Shown here one piece after another: positions 7,628 to 13,527 of a DNA stretch of 16,873 nucleotides. The notes under the pieces are model-generated. The model ran no database searches. It was not told the origin of the DNA and was given only the letters and a program-made list of their open reading frames with translations. The DNA lies in NCBI GenBank assembly GCA_012797505.1, contig JAAZOZ010000322.1, positions 1-16,873 of the forward strand, written 5' to 3'. A program made the position numbers and the translations under genes. This DNA comes from Smithella sp. GTDB lineage: Bacteria > Desulfobacterota > Syntrophia > Syntrophales > Smithellaceae. The stretch's first letter is position 1; the number at the start of each line of letters is the position of its first letter.

Positions 7628-8803
7628 ATGGAAATTCTGTATCTCGACAATGCCGCCACATCGTTTCCCAAGCCGGATACTGTTATGGCAGCGATGATCG
7701 CTTATCAGCAAAATATTGGCGCCAATCCGGGACGCTCCGGCCACGGCCGTTCCGTCGAGGCGGGGCGCATCGTTTTCGAAACCCGGGAGGCTCTGGCGCG
7801 CCTCTTTCATATTGAAGACCCTCTGCGGATCGCGCTGACCAAAAACGCGACGGAATCTCTCAATATTGTCCTTCAGGGAGGGCTTAAGCCGGGCGATTCC
7901 GTGATCACATCCGGCATGGAGCACAATTCCGTCATGCGACCGCTGCGGTTTCTGGAAGGGCGCGGCGTGGAATTGTCGGTGGTCCCCTGTTCGCCCCGCG
8001 GCGAACTCGAACCGGACGATGTGCGAAAAGCTTTACGGAAAAACACGCGCATGGTCGTGCTGACGCACGCCTCGAATGTGACGGGAACGATTCTGCCGGT
8101 CGAGGCGGTCGGCGCGCTTCTGCGCGACAGACCGGAGGTGCTGTTTTGCGTGGATGCCGCCCAGACAGCCGGGGCCCTGCCGATCGATGTTGAAAAAATG
8201 CGCATCGATCTGCTGGCGTTCACCGGGCATAAATCCCTGTTCGGCCCCCAGGGCACGGGCGGGCTCTATATTCGCGAGGGACTGGAAAATAAAATATCGC
8301 CTTTGATGATGGGCGGAACGGGAAGCCGATCCGAATTTGAACAGCAGCCGGTGTTTATGCCCGACCGGTATGAAAGCGGCACGCCCAACACGATCGGGAT
8401 CGCCGGTCTGGGTGCGGGCGTCTCCTTTGTTCTGGAACAAACCGTCGGGACGGTTCGTGATCAGGAAGAACGTCTGATCTCCCGTTTCCTTTCCGGACTC
8501 CGGGACCTGCGGGACGATGTGATCGTTTACGGCCCGCAAGACGCTTCCCGGCAAACCGCCGTCGTATCGTTCAACATCAGAGACGTCTCCGCTTCGGACG
8601 CTGCTTCCTACTTCGAGGACAACCGGGGCATCCTCTGCCGGCCGGGACTTCACTGCGCGCCGTCGGCCCACCGCACGATCGGCACGTTTCCGCGGGGAAC
8701 GATCCGTTTCAGTTTCGGGTTTTTCAATACGCAGCGGGACGTGGATGACGCCTGCGCGGCATTGCGGGAACTTGTAAAACGGAAGGGAAATCACCGGTCA
8801 TGA
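7628..8803 (+). CDS. cysteine desulfurase (class V PLP enzyme; probable selenium/sulfur donor)
   Basis: This 391-residue PLP enzyme takes sulfur from cysteine, or selenium from selenocysteine, as an enzyme-bound Cys persulfide. Visible motifs are YLDNAATSFPKP at the N-terminus, THASNVTG (146-153), the cofactor-binding VDAAQTAG (Asp176, Gln179), the Schiff-base lysine Lys202 in TGHKSLFGPQG, and the C-terminal catalytic loop RPGLHCAPSAHRTIG with Cys343. The RPGLHCAP loop marks the desulfurase subfamily often found beside yedE, yedF and DUF3343 genes in selenium-using bacteria. An AGGAAA site lies 8 nt before the ATG. The stop overlaps the start of the DUF3343 gene by four bases, so translation is probably coupled. 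The protein is cytoplasmic. Confidence 0.9.
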   Translation: MEILYLDNAATSFPKPDTVMAAMIAYQQNIGANPGRSGHGRSVEAGRIVFETREALARLFHIEDPLRIALTKNATESLNIVLQGGLKPGDSVITSGMEHNSVMRPLRFLEGRGVELSVVPCSPRGELEPDDVRKALRKNTRMVVLTHASNVTGTILPVEAVGALLRDRPEVLFCVDAAQTAGALPIDVEKMRIDLLAFTGHKSLFGPQGTGGLYIREGLENKISPLMMGGTGSRSEFEQQPVFMPDRYESGTPNTIGIAGLGAGVSFVLEQTVGTVRDQEERLISRFLSGLRDLRDDVIVYGPQDASRQTAVVSFNIRDVSASDAASYFEDNRGILCRPGLHCAPSAHRTIGTFPRGTIRFSFGFFNTQRDVDDACAALRELVKRKGNHRS

Positions 8804-9024
8804 CAACGCACAACGACTGCGTCGTCCTTGTTGAATCCGTGAGTCACGCGCTCGGTGCGGAAAAAATCATCAAAGGCGCCGGCATCAACTGCAAATTGAT
8901 TCATGTGCCGCGCCATCTCAGCTCCGATTGCGGCATCTGCCTGCGCTTCCGCGCGGACGACCGGGAACGGGTGGAAGCGCTCCTTCAGGGGAAGCTCCAC
9001 TTTTTCGATATCAAACTTCTCTGA
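8800..9024 (+). CDS. DUF3343 putative Se/S carrier protein
   Basis: This 74-residue protein begins inside the desulfurase stop (ATGA overlap). It shows the DUF3343 pattern: a hydrophobic first strand (VVLVESVSHALGAEKIIK), a VPRHLSSDCGICLRF core, and a final short helix and strand. Cys44 and Cys47 form a CxxC in the SSDCGIC stretch and are the likely carrier residues. The family is known from association with selenium and sulfur trafficking genes, and a carrier role between cysteine desulfurase and selenophosphate synthesis has been suggested but is not firmly shown. Neighbours and overlap support one functional unit with the desulfurase. Confidence 0.85.
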   Translation: MTTHNDCVVLVESVSHALGAEKIIKGAGINCKLIHVPRHLSSDCGICLRFRADDRERVEALLQGKLHFFDIKLL

Positions 9025-9147
9025 AATGGTGAAGGCCTTCTCTGTGGAATTCAAAACCTCATGGTTCAAAACCATCAGATGGCCATGATGCTGCCATAAG
9101 GATCAAATGTCGTCGCGATGATTGAACGGCTGATAGCTATTCACCGC

Positions 9148-10395
9148 CTAGCGGGCAATGGCTTTGGGCACGAAAATCAATTCTTCATTGGCTTTGGCGC
9201 CGTTCTTGATCAGCGTCTCTTTGGTCAGGAAATTCTTGCGATCCACGTGACAGACGTCGCATTTGCGGGTTCGTTCCGTCCGCTTCTTGATATTGTGCGC
9301 GGGCGTATCCCAGTAGTTGGGAACCGCGTCGAAATGCTCCATTTTGATGCCCGCCGGAGCAAACGTGTCGCGGACCGTGGGAATCAAGCGCAGCGTCGTC
9401 AGCACTTTCCTATCCCGTGGAGAGCGCCCCAGGATCATGCCGGGGCCGGCCGCGGCATGGCCGCCGTGGCAATCGTTGCAGTTGCGGTAGGCGGAGCCGG
9501 AGTGGCAGCCGTAGCAGGACACTTTGCCGTCATGCAGACTGTGCGCCACCTGCGTTTCCTTTTTGGCTTCCTTGCCCTGCGGGTGGCAACTCTTGCAGGC
9601 CGGGCGCTGCGGGACTTCGTTTTTGGACTTGTAGGCCGTGCCGTCGCCGTGGAACTCCGCCTTCTTGTGGCAGTCCATGCACAGCATGCCCTTCTGATAA
9701 TGCACGTCGGGAGCGCCGCCGTAATCCCCCGTGTATTCGGGATAGACACGGCCGCCGTGGCAGAACGCGCAGGTTTTGCCCTCGTCCTTTTTGACGAATT
9801 TGTGCTTCGCGACCAGCCCGATGCTGATCCCGCCGACCGGCGCGCCTTTCACGTGGCAGTCGCCGCAGGAAGCGTGACAGCTCCGGCAGGATTTTTCAAA
9901 AACCTTCTCGTCAAATGTCTTCAACTCCGCTTCGGAGAACCGGGGCATGACGCCCGTCCGCTGGCCGATCGTGGTGTAGTGCAGCGACTTGGCGTAGTTG
10001 GCCGCGGTTTTTTTGTGGCAGACCCCGCAGGACCGCAGATTGTCCGAAGGCTTTTTCAGCATTCTCAAATGGGCTTTTTCCTTGCTGAGTTCCCCGTCGT
10101 TTCCGGCATGGCACAGGATGCAGCCCGCCTTGAAATGGGGATCTTTGTCCAGCAGGGCCTTATCGACCACATATCCTTTGTACATTTCTTCCGGCCGAAC
10201 TGGCGGAGGAGCACCCGCTCACCCCTCGCCCTCACTTTTGGGCAAAACGGGCGGCTTGTGAAGGGACTTCATCAACGCATCATTCGTATGGCACTGAATG
10301 CATTTATTGGGGGTAGCGGCAAAGACCGCAGCGCCATAAAGCGCAAGAATCCACACGGCAAGGAAGGCAAGAAGGAATGTTCGTCGGTTTTTCAC
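9148..10395 (-). CDS. periplasmic 11-heme cytochrome c interrupted by an in-frame UGA (possible selenoprotein)
   Basis: Read through the UGA, the gene encodes 415 residues. It starts with GTG at 10395, preceded by AGGAGG, and a Sec signal peptide (about 1-27, cleaved after VFAA). There are eleven CxxCH heme motifs, with first Cys at 32, 92, 123, 170, 177, 209, 239, 267, 294, 306 and 379. The first lies before the UGA (10219-10221, residue 59) and ten after it, all in one frame. The UGA sits in a linker, SEGEG-UGA-AGAPPPVRPEE. A second start at the later ATG (10185) would give a 345-residue product without a signal peptide, which could not be matured as a cytochrome c, so the two parts belong together. 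The UGA could be selenocysteine, a recent nonsense mutation or a sequence error. The gene follows the rhodanese gene by 78 nt and is probably in its operon. Confidence 0.8.
10190..10221 (-). promoter_or_regulatory. candidate SECIS after UGA in cytochrome gene
   Basis: Reading the minus strand, UGA (10221-10219) is followed after 11 nt by UCCGCC, loop AGUUC (10201-10197) and GGCCGGA. This gives six base pairs with one bulged C. The apical loop starts 17 nt after the UGA and has G as its second base. Bacterial SECIS hairpins have the loop about 16-37 nt downstream with a G in the first two loop bases; the E. coli formate dehydrogenase elements use AGUC or GGUC. A short hairpin in GC-rich coding DNA can arise by chance, so this is suggestive only. 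Confidence 0.35.
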
Positions 10396-10473
10396 AACGC
10401 CTCCTGAAGGGAAGAGTGCAGATAGATGTAACAAATCAGTTTCCGGCTGTCAAACGGATTCATGGAGCGTTCG

Positions 10474-11370
10474 TCAGCGCTCCACCGGCGCCCGAGGGTC
10501 CTGCATCCACTCCTGCATGGAACCGACGTAGAGCCTGACGTTTTTGTACCCCAGCACCTCCATCAGAAGGTAAGACCAGGTCGGGCAGCACTGGCCCGCG
10601 TCGCAGTAGGTGACAATCGCGGCGTTTAGGTCCTTGCCCGCGGCCTCTTCGGCAATGGCCCGCAATTCTTCTTTCGTTTTAAAGGTCCTGTCCTCGTTAA
10701 AGGCGCAGGAAGTCGGCATATTGAACGCGCCGGGAATGTGGCCCCTCATGGGAACACAGTCCATCTTTTTCTCCCCTGTAAAAAATTCGCGTTCCCGAAG
10801 ATCCAGGAGAATGAGTTTGCCCATTCTTTCTTCGATATAGTGTTTGTCGGCAAATTTTTCCGAGGTGTATTTCCCCTTAAACTTACTCGCCGGACGCCTT
10901 TCAATCTTTTTGGATAAAGGTTTTTTCTCCGCAATCCACTTGTTCATGCCGCCGTCCAAAAGCGCGACGTTTTCAATGCCGGCATACTGCAGTGTGCAGG
11001 CGACGCGTGCGCTCTGATAACTGAGACGCGGCGTGTCCATACATCCCGTGACAACCACCCATTGGTCAAAATGGATTCCCATGTAGCTGATCGTGTCGTC
11101 AATTTCGTCTTTCTCCGGCAGCGACGCATACAGGCCGTCCTTCATGTAGGCCCATGCGCCGTAAAAAGCATTCAGCGCCCCGGGAATGTGGCCTTCGCGG
11201 TAATCTTCCACGCGGCGGATGTCCAGAATAACGAGTTTGGGGTTTTTCAGATTGGCCAGAAGCCAGTCGGTGGAGACGATCGGGGCAATGTCCCTCGCCA
11301 GTCCCGCGGTCGGGAGCAAAATGATGAACGAAGCAAGAATAACGAATCGAAGCAAAAGGTTCCTTTTCAT
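10474..11370 (-). CDS. periplasmic tandem-domain rhodanese (sulfurtransferase)
   Basis: This 298-residue protein has a Sec signal peptide (about 1-25, ending GLA before RDIAPIVSTDWL) and two rhodanese domains. The N-terminal domain (about 30-155) has DIRRVEDYREGHIPGA and WVVVTGC at the usual loop position (Cys110). The C-terminal domain (about 165-295) has the active loop TYCDAGQCCPTWSY, with nucleophile Cys256 followed by Cys261 and Cys262. Rhodaneses move sulfane sulfur via a Cys persulfide. The start at 11370 is chosen because AAGGAGG lies 7 nt upstream. It is a paralogue of the rhodanese at 15308, sharing RDI-PIVSTDWL and the YCD-G loop. The cytochrome gene follows, pointing to periplasmic sulfur or selenium redox work. 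Confidence 0.88.
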   Translation of the reverse strand: MKRNLLLRFVILASFIILLPTAGLARDIAPIVSTDWLLANLKNPKLVILDIRRVEDYREGHIPGALNAFYGAWAYMKDGLYASLPEKDEIDDTISYMGIHFDQWVVVTGCMDTPRLSYQSARVACTLQYAGIENVALLDGGMNKWIAEKKPLSKKIERRPASKFKGKYTSEKFADKHYIEERMGKLILLDLREREFFTGEKKMDCVPMRGHIPGAFNMPTSCAFNEDRTFKTKEELRAIAEEAAGKDLNAAIVTYCDAGQCCPTWSYLLMEVLGYKNVRLYVGSMQEWMQDPRAPVER

Positions 11371-11442
11371 GGATTTCCTCCTTGTCAACCAGCGCTCGGA
11401 ATGAGCGTATCGTCAAAACCTTTTCGTCTTAAAGTCGCGTAA

Positions 11443-11451
11443 ATTATATCA
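11443..11451 (-). promoter_or_regulatory. extended -10 promoter for the rhodanese-cytochrome operon
   Basis: The minus strand reads TGATATAAT, a consensus -10 hexamer with the extended TG element. The -35 region is weak (TGGCTA-like at an 18-nt spacing), as is usual for extended -10 promoters. Transcription would begin near 11436, giving a leader of about 65 nt before the rhodanese ATG. Confidence 0.5.
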
Positions 11452-11623
11452 TGTCCGGGTTCAAAATAGCCAGTTCAATGTTCCCTTCAGGGCTAGCAGC
11501 CCAAACTGCAAAACTTCCATCTGAAGTTATCCCCGGCGTTGATTCATAGCTCATTTGAATCAACCACCTCGCAGCAAGCCGCGGAGAATGAACGCTCGTC
11601 CCGCTTACGCGGGATTCAAAGCA
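11452..11623. other. intergenic stretch without a recognisable gene
   Basis: This forms the middle of the roughly 330-bp gap between the rhodanese start and the small UGA-containing gene. It holds a short hairpin, CCCGC-TTAC-GCGGG (11600-11613), and a stretch (about 11560-11615) that has the look of a degenerate intergenic repeat. A minus-strand frame runs through it for about 45 codons but has no start signal or recognisable protein similarity. I see no RNA gene. Confidence 0.4.
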
Positions 11624-11653
11624 TTGACACCCCGGCCGGCCTGATGCTATGGT
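11624..11653 (+). promoter_or_regulatory. sigma70-type promoter for the small selenoprotein candidate
   Basis: A perfect -35 TTGACA (11624-11629) is followed after 18 nt by TATGGT (11648-11653) with an upstream TGC, an extended -10. The predicted start is near 11660, leaving a leader of about 40 nt before the ATG at 11699. A promoter of this quality pointing at a 47-codon frame supports that the frame is expressed. Confidence 0.6.
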
Positions 11654-11698
11654 CTTTACAAATGCGGGGGTTAACCACAAATCCGGGATAAAACAAAA

Positions 11699-11842
11699 AT
11701 GAATGATTTGCTGATCATACTGCTGGTTGTGGCCGTCTGGGTTTTTGTCCAGGCATGGCTGTTGCCGAAATTCGGCATATCCACCTGAATGCGGCCTTCC
11801 TGTCCGGCTCCGGACAGAAAAAAGAAATCGTCTCCAAGATAA
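11699..11842 (+). CDS. small membrane protein with in-frame UGA, candidate selenoprotein
   Basis: With UGA read as selenocysteine the frame gives 47 residues. An N-terminal membrane helix (MNDLLIILLVVAVWVFVQAW, 1-20) is followed by LLPKFGIST, then U30, then MRPSC and a basic tail (PDRKKKSSPR) ending at UAA. This gives a U-x3-C pair (Sec30, Cys35) just past the membrane helix, and a positive tail that fits a cytoplasmic C-terminus. The UGA at 11786-11788 is followed by a strong hairpin placed like a bacterial SECIS. A consensus-like promoter lies upstream and a terminator 25 nt after the UAA. The ribosome binding site is weak (GGGATAAAA). I have an uncertain memory of small proteins ending LPKLGVPT-C-M-S-x-x-C in related bacteria, which would make this the Sec form. 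The alternative is an ordinary 29-residue peptide ending at the UGA. Confidence 0.65.
11786..11817 (+). promoter_or_regulatory. candidate bacterial SECIS element
   Basis: Directly after UGA (11786-11788) lies a perfect hairpin: CUGUCC (11800-11805), loop GGCUCC (11806-11811), GGACAG (11812-11817). Two more U-A pairs lie beyond one mismatch at the base. The loop starts 17 nt after the UGA and opens with GG, as in the E. coli fdhF element. The stem is uninterrupted and GC-rich. Position and loop match the known SelB-binding requirement. Binding itself is not shown by sequence. Confidence 0.6.
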
Positions 11843-11866
11843 CGGTCCAGCCGCTTTTTTCAAGCG

Positions 11867-11904
11867 AAAGCCCCGGCCTTTACGGGAAAAAGGCCGGGGC
11901 TTTT
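11867..11904. terminator. bidirectional rho-independent terminator
   Basis: A 15-bp perfect stem (AAAGCCCCGGCCTTT at 11867-11881 with AAAGGCCGGGGCTTT at 11889-11903) encloses a 7-nt loop. TTTT follows on the plus strand, and TTT on the minus strand. It separates the convergent small UGA-containing gene (plus) and the M24 peptidase gene (minus), and can serve both. Confidence 0.9.
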
Positions 11905-11925
11905 CATTCTTCCCTTTAACGGGCA

Positions 11926-13095
11926 TCAAACCTCCAGCACCGTCAGCGCCAGCGGCGTTTTGCACAACATCTCGCCGCCGTCCTTCGTGACCAGCACCGG
12001 GCACTCCAGCCGCATGCCGCAGACGCCGGGAACGGTCATGGCCAGAAAGGCTACTTCCACGACATTCTCCTCCAGAACGACATCGCGGAATTCATCATTG
12101 TTGACGATGGCCGGATACCATTCATGGCCGAACACACCCAGGCCGTGGCCGAACGAGGGAATCGTGTACTGCGCGTAACCCAGTTCGGTCACGGTGTCCA
12201 TCACGTTCTTGCTGATGTCGCCGACGGTATTTCCCGCCTTGAAGTTGCGGACAATGGTCTCCGCCGTTTTGAGATAGGCGTCGGCCAGTTTCTGCTGCTC
12301 GGGCGACGGCTTTCCCAAAATGAAATTGTGAGCAAGATCGGAGGGGTACAGTTGATAGAGCGGGTGCAGATCCACGATGATATTTTCGCCCGCCTGAACC
12401 ATTTTCTGCGTGGGCTGCGTCGTTCCGTTCATGGCGTACGTTGCCCGGTATCCCGTGGCAATCTCCGACGAGCCGGTGACGGCCCAGTGGTATTCGCTGC
12501 CCAGGCGCCTCAGCTCCATTTCGCCGATGCCGGCAATTTCCGTTTCCGTCATGCCGATTTCCAGGGAATGCCTGACGCAATTGATCCCTGCGTCCGCGAT
12601 GGCGGCGGCCTGGCGCAGCAGCTTGATTTCGCCCGGTTCCTTGATGTAACAGGCCCGATCCACAATGTTGACCGCGTTGACAAACGTGGCGGCAGGCAGG
12701 GCGGTTTTCAGGAATTCAAATTCCGTGGCAAACAGATAGCCTGTATTCCCGCGGGGGGAGTGGCCGAGCTCCACGCCGATTCTGCCTTTTTGAGCCTTGT
12801 TCTGTTTGACGAAATGAACGATCAGATCCAGCAGATCCATACCGGGCAGGGGCGCGTAGGGAGAAATATTGGCAAGCCAGGACTCGTTTTTCAGCCGCTC
12901 GCAGTCCAGCAGCATGGAAATCAAACCGACATATCCGTCCCGGGATACGACAACCGCGCTCCTCCAGGGAACGAACGCCCCCGCCACATAGCTCAGGCTG
13001 ACCGTGCGCGTGCCCACGAAAAGATCCAGATCGGACTTTTTCATTTCATCCTGTATCTTTTTGATGCGCTGATGATAATCGATGTACGTATTCAT
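11926..13095 (-). CDS. M24-family metallopeptidase (Xaa-Pro peptidase/creatinase type)
   Basis: This 389-residue protein has the two-part layout of the M24 family. Residues 1-145 form the creatinase-type N-terminal domain, and about 155-385 form the pita-bread catalytic domain starting KEPGEIKLLRQAAAIADAG. Likely metal ligands are Asp242 (IIVDLHP), Asp253 (PSDLAHNF), His317 (SFGHGLG), Glu347 (VVEVAF) and Glu364 (MRLECPV). The usual IEPG around the fourth ligand is altered to VEVAF, so specificity may differ from true prolidase. The start at 13095 is chosen over an ATG at 13143 because GGAGG lies 5 nt upstream. No signal peptide is seen, so it is cytoplasmic. It is divergent from the repressor operon and shows no evident link to sulfur or selenium genes. 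Confidence 0.87.
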   Translation of the reverse strand: MNTYIDYHQRIKKIQDEMKKSDLDLFVGTRTVSLSYVAGAFVPWRSAVVVSRDGYVGLISMLLDCERLKNESWLANISPYAPLPGMDLLDLIVHFVKQNKAQKGRIGVELGHSPRGNTGYLFATEFEFLKTALPAATFVNAVNIVDRACYIKEPGEIKLLRQAAAIADAGINCVRHSLEIGMTETEIAGIGEMELRRLGSEYHWAVTGSSEIATGYRATYAMNGTTQPTQKMVQAGENIIVDLHPLYQLYPSDLAHNFILGKPSPEQQKLADAYLKTAETIVRNFKAGNTVGDISKNVMDTVTELGYAQYTIPSFGHGLGVFGHEWYPAIVNNDEFRDVVLEENVVEVAFLAMTVPGVCGMRLECPVLVTKDGGEMLCKTPLALTVLEV

Positions 13096-13205
13096 AAAAC
13101 CTCCGTTTCTTTGTCCGCTGATGAACATCAGCTTTCGCCGCAATAAGAGTATAGGCCGGTTGCCCCCGGCAAGTCAAGCGGACCGAAAATCATCGCAAAA
13201 ACCAT

Positions 13206-13234
13206 TTGACAGGAGCAAAGGGAATGTTTATATA
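13206..13234 (+). promoter_or_regulatory. strong sigma70 promoter of the CstR-like operon
   Basis: A perfect -35 TTGACA (13206-13211) and -10 TATATA (13229-13234) are separated by exactly 17 nt. The expected start is near 13241, inside the operator, so the leader is only about 9 nt to the first ATG (13250) or 21 nt to the ATG at 13262. Full-strength promoter elements overlapped by an operator fit tight repression with strong induction. Confidence 0.8.
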
Positions 13235-13251
13235 TACCCCACGGGGTATAT
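13232..13251 (+). promoter_or_regulatory. CsoR/CstR-type operator
   Basis: A perfect 9-bp inverted repeat, ATATACCCC and GGGGTATAT, is separated by AC. The ATACCCC-GGGGTAT form is the known operator style of the CsoR/CstR repressor family. It covers the 3' part of the -10 box, the predicted transcription start and the first bases of the ATG, so a bound repressor would block its own operon. By eye I see no second copy elsewhere in the window. Confidence 0.82.
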
Positions 13252-13516
13252 GATGGATGAAATGAGAATCAAGGTATTAAACCGATTAAAGCGAATCGAG
13301 GGGCAAATCCGCGGGCTGGAGCGGATGGTTGAGCAGGAAGCGCCCTGCGCCGATGTCCTGACCCAGCTCTACGCGGCCACCGCCGCCATGAAGAAAACCG
13401 GCGTCGTGATCATTCAGGCCAATATGAAGCGCTGCATCGAGGAAGCGGCCGATGACCAGGAAAAGAGCATCGAAGAATTTCAGAAAGCGCTGACGCGGTT
13501 TATCGGCATGTCCTAA
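13250..13516 (+). CDS. cstR: CstR-like persulfide-sensing repressor (CsoR/FrmR family)
   Basis: This 88-residue all-helical DNA-binding protein has the family opening RIKVLNRLKRIEGQIRGLERMV and the central APCADVLTQLYAATAAMKK. Cys33 and Cys62 match the two thiol positions of the family. The His found four residues before the second Cys in copper-sensing CsoR is Asn58 here. Lack of that His is what separates the persulfide sensor CstR, which forms di- to tetrasulfide links between its two Cys, from CsoR. The start is ambiguous: ATG at 13250, 13253 or 13262 are all possible, and the first two lie at the edge of the operator. Fe-S, cytochrome b and rhodanese genes follow, so the regulated function is probably sulfane-sulfur (or selenium) redox chemistry. 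Assignment as CstR rather than CsoR is inference. Confidence 0.82.
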   Translation: MMDEMRIKVLNRLKRIEGQIRGLERMVEQEAPCADVLTQLYAATAAMKKTGVVIIQANMKRCIEEAADDQEKSIEEFQKALTRFIGMS

Positions 13517-13527
13517 GGCGAAAACGA

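Noticed and set aside
9022..9099. UGA at the end of the DUF3343 gene as a further selenocysteine codon
   Set aside because: The protein is complete for its family at that point, and the read-through tail resembles no extension of the family and adds no convincing redox partner. I see no suitable hairpin at the right distance.
9118..10407. Long plus-strand open frame (over 400 codons) opposite the cytochrome gene
   Set aside because: Its sequence is an antisense shadow: composition follows the GC-rich third positions of the cytochrome gene, with no ribosome binding site or recognisable domain, while the minus strand has eleven heme motifs.
11444..11600. Minus-strand frame continuing beyond the M24 gene into the intergenic region as a gene fragment
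   Set aside because: It is in a different frame from the peptidase, has no start signal, and the roughly 45 residues match nothing I recognise.
13250..13516. Copper-sensing CsoR
   Set aside because: The His ligand four residues before the second Cys is Asn, and the neighbours are sulfur and electron-transfer genes, with no copper ATPase or chaperone.
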